Origin: Bog-756 sp963699345 | GTDB lineage: Bacteria > Actinomycetota > Acidimicrobiia > Acidimicrobiales > RAAP-2 | Reading direction: 5' to 3' | Assembly: GCA_963699345.1 (NCBI GenBank) | Contig: CAVOTL010000007.1 | Coordinates: forward strand, 682,001-746,000 | Length of the DNA stretch: 64,000 nt | Part shown: in pieces, positions 62,322 through 64,000 of the stretch | Layout: the number at the start of each line of letters is the position of its first letter | Numbering within the stretch: position 1 is the stretch's first letter | Program-made: the position numbers and the translations under genes | The notes under the pieces: model-generated | Database searches by the model: none | Told to the model about the DNA's origin: nothing | What the model saw: only the letters and a program-made list of their open reading frames with translations

Positions 62322-64000
62322 TCAGGCCCCGCCCACCCCGTCGACGGTCACCGTGGCCACCGGGTCACCGGCGTCGGTCCCGACGCCGAGCACGTAGGAG
62401 CCCGGCTCCTGGAACCATGCCCCGTCGCGGCGGACCGCCAGATCCACCAGATCGAACGGGAGCGTGACCGAGGCGGCGTGGCCGGCGTCGACCTGGACCC
62501 GTCGGAAGGCCACCAGGCGGCGCGCCGGGCGCTCCACCGCGGAGCCGGGCAGCCCGGCGAAGCAGAACACCACCGTGGCCCCGGCGCAGTCTCCCGTGTT
62601 GGCCACCTCGATCGAGACGCGCCCGGAGGTCGACGTGGGACCGTCCCGGTCCAGGCGGATCGACGACGGGTCCAGCGCCCACGTGGTGTACCCGAGGCCG
62701 GCGCCGAAGGGGCGGTGGGCGGCGATGCCGTCCCGGTCGAGCTTCCACTGACCGTGGAAGAGGTCGTAGACGACGGCATCGGCGCCCGGTTCGAACGCGA
62801 CCAGATCGTCCTCGTCCACCGGCAGGGCGAACGGGAGCCTCCCTCCCGGCTCGACCGTCCCCGTCAGGACGTCGCCCAGGGCCCGCCCGCCTTCCATGCC
62901 CGGATACCAGACCACCAGCGTGGCCGCTACGTGGTCCAACCACGGCATGACCACGGCGGAGCCGCCCATGACCACTGCGACCGTCCGGGGGCAGGCGGCC
63001 GCCGCCGCGCCCACCAGGTCCTCGTCCTCGGTGGGGAGCCGGAGTGTCCGCCGGTCGCCTCCCGGGGCGAACGTCGCCGGAGGGGCGGCATCGGGCCCGA
63101 CCGTCGGTGGAGGGGCGGCATCGGGCCCGACCGTCGGTGGAGGGGCGGCATCGGGCCCGACCGTCGGTGGGGAGGACTCCGCCCCCGCCATCCCCCGGAG
63201 CTCCGGGGCCACCTCGGAGGCATCGGTCATGGCGGACGAGCCGGGAGTCGCCGCGGGACCCGGCTCCGGCGCGGCAGGGAACATCGTCGCCATCGACTCG
63301 CTCGTGCCCACGTCGATGAACTCGCCCTCGTCCTCCTTCGTCAGTCCCACGACCACCACGCACAGGTCGGCGCCCTCGGCCGCCCGGGCGTCGGAGTCGT
63401 GGTGGACCACATCGGCCGTGGGGAACGCACCCCGGATCCCGTCGAGCAACGTCGACACTTCGGGCGGCAGCACCTCGCTCGATCCTCCGTCGCCGAGATT
63501 GGCGACGCGCGCCAGGCGTCCGAGCACCACCACTCGTCGGAGGTCGCGGCGGACCGGCAGCAGCCGGCCTTCGTTTCGCAGCAGGACCATCGACGCCGAT
63601 GCCGCCTCCCGGGCCAGTGCCCGATGCCCGGGGCTGGCGAGGACCGAGGGGTCGGGCTCGGCTCCGACGGCGACGTCGGCGAAGCGGAGCAGCGTGGCCA
63701 CGATCGCCTCCACCCGGGCCACCACATCGGCGGGATCGAGTCGACCGTCGGCCAGTGCGGCGGGAAGGTCCCGGGCCCGCTGCTGTCGGAACGGCATCTC
63801 GATCTCCAGGCCGGCGCGCACGGACAGGACCGCGTCGTGGAGCCCGGCGATGAAGTCGGAGGTCACGAAGCCGTCCCACCCCCACTCGCCCCGCAGGATG
63901 TCGGTCAGCAGCACCCCGTTCTGGCCGCACCACTCCCCGTTGACCGAGTTGTACGCCGACATCACCGACGCCACCCCCTCCCCGGCGACCCGCCGGAAAT
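62322..64000 (-). CDS. glycoside hydrolase family 3 enzyme (partial, start outside window)
   Basis: The frame is open to the window end; about 558 C-terminal residues are visible. FRRVAGEGVASVMSAYNSVNGEWCG and GFVTSDF (catalytic nucleophile Asp) are GH3 hallmarks, followed by the C-terminal alpha/beta sandwich (VVVLGRLA; VVMGGSAVVMP; VVWYPGMEGGRALGDVL) and a fibronectin-III-like domain. A 10-residue Pro-rich repeat (PTVGPDAAPP, three copies) interrupts the sandwich near 63.1 kb. Probably a beta-glucosidase or beta-xylosidase; the latter would suit the xylulokinase. Confidence 0.88.
   Translation of the reverse strand, partial: FRRVAGEGVASVMSAYNSVNGEWCGQNGVLLTDILRGEWGWDGFVTSDFIAGLHDAVLSVRAGLEIEMPFRQQRARDLPAALADGRLDPADVVARVEAIVATLLRFADVAVGAEPDPSVLASPGHRALAREAASASMVLLRNEGRLLPVRRDLRRVVVLGRLARVANLGDGGSSEVLPPEVSTLLDGIRGAFPTADVVHHDSDARAAEGADLCVVVVGLTKEDEGEFIDVGTSESMATMFPAAPEPGPAATPGSSAMTDASEVAPELRGMAGAESSPPTVGPDAAPPPTVGPDAAPPPTVGPDAAPPATFAPGGDRRTLRLPTEDEDLVGAAAAACPRTVAVVMGGSAVVMPWLDHVAATLVVWYPGMEGGRALGDVLTGTVEPGGRLPFALPVDEDDLVAFEPGADAVVYDLFHGQWKLDRDGIAAHRPFGAGLGYTTWALDPSSIRLDRDGPTSTSGRVSIEVANTGDCAGATVVFCFAGLPGSAVERPARRLVAFRRVQVDAGHAASVTLPFDLVDLAVRRDGAWFQEPGSYVLGVGTDAGDPVATVTVDGVGGA
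63091..63170. repeat. 30-bp tandem repeat inside the GH3 gene
   Basis: A 30-base unit starting TCGGGCCCGACCGTCGGTGG is repeated at 63091, 63121 and 63151 (the last unit incomplete after about 20 bases). In the protein it encodes the Pro-rich decapeptide repeat. The copies are identical over their shared length, so recent slippage or duplication is likely. Confidence 0.8.

Overview
The window is about 70% GC, gene-dense DNA. It looks like a chromosomal segment of a high-GC actinomycete, most plausibly of the Acidimicrobiia type (inference: P450-type 3Fe-4S ferredoxins, many SDR, acyl-CoA dehydrogenase and luciferase-like genes, short ATGA gene overlaps, and many start codons 6-9 bases after a TANNNT box, i.e. 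leaderless transcription). No rRNA, tRNA, CRISPR array, transposase or phage gene was seen.

Layout. 1-2.1 kb: the end of a secreted protein, a phytanoyl-CoA-dioxygenase-like gene and a divergent MarR regulator. 2.1-7.5 kb: a minus-strand branched-chain-amino-acid-type (Liv) ABC transporter (fused LivH-LivM permease, LivG, LivF, LivK lipoprotein) followed by a small ferredoxin. 7.9-12.1 kb: luciferase-like monooxygenase, ABM-domain protein, carboxymuconolactone-decarboxylase-like protein, SDR, TauD-type dioxygenase and a frameshifted NTF2-like gene. 12.1-24.1 kb: a catabolic block of four divergent gene pairs (Rieske oxygenase/Baeyer-Villiger-type monooxygenase; cyclase/amidohydrolase-SDR; class II aldolase/acyl-CoA dehydrogenase; fused E1 oxo-acid dehydrogenase/SDR) and a TetR gene. 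Each of the four divergent promoters carries one copy of a 16-bp palindromic operator, TGTACCG-N2-CGGTACA. 24.2-31.1 kb: acyl-CoA ligase, second TetR, P450-SDR pair behind a 30-bp palindrome, thioesterase, acyl-CoA dehydrogenase with a leader ORF, and a second ferredoxin.

31.3-36.7 kb: ferritin-like protein, redoxin, the murD2-murL pair (alternative route to D-glutamate in peptidoglycan), SixA-like phosphatase and an NTF2-like protein. 36.8-43.2 kb: a five-gene MacAB-type efflux operon whose three exported proteins carry Gly/Phe-rich repeats, with an 11-bp-phased direct repeat upstream. 43.5-52.9 kb: aldo/keto reductases, DsbA-like and HDAC-like proteins, a universal stress protein, a biotinyl-carboxyltransferase fusion, an NTF2-like protein, a GNAT-AAA+ fusion, a DUF167 protein and RNase Z. 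52.9-54.6 kb: another acyl-CoA ligase. 54.7-59.7 kb: an ECF vitamin transporter operon (DUF4430 surface protein, EcfT, fused EcfA-EcfA, S component) downstream of a cobalamin riboswitch. 59.8-64 kb: frameshifted glycerate kinase, xylulokinase and a partial GH3 glycosidase.

The most interesting part is the 12-24 kb block. Its enzymes could form one route: ring hydroxylation, ketone-to-ester oxidation, ring hydrolysis, decarboxylation, then beta-oxidation-like steps. The shared operator argues for one regulon. The substrate cannot be read from the sequence.
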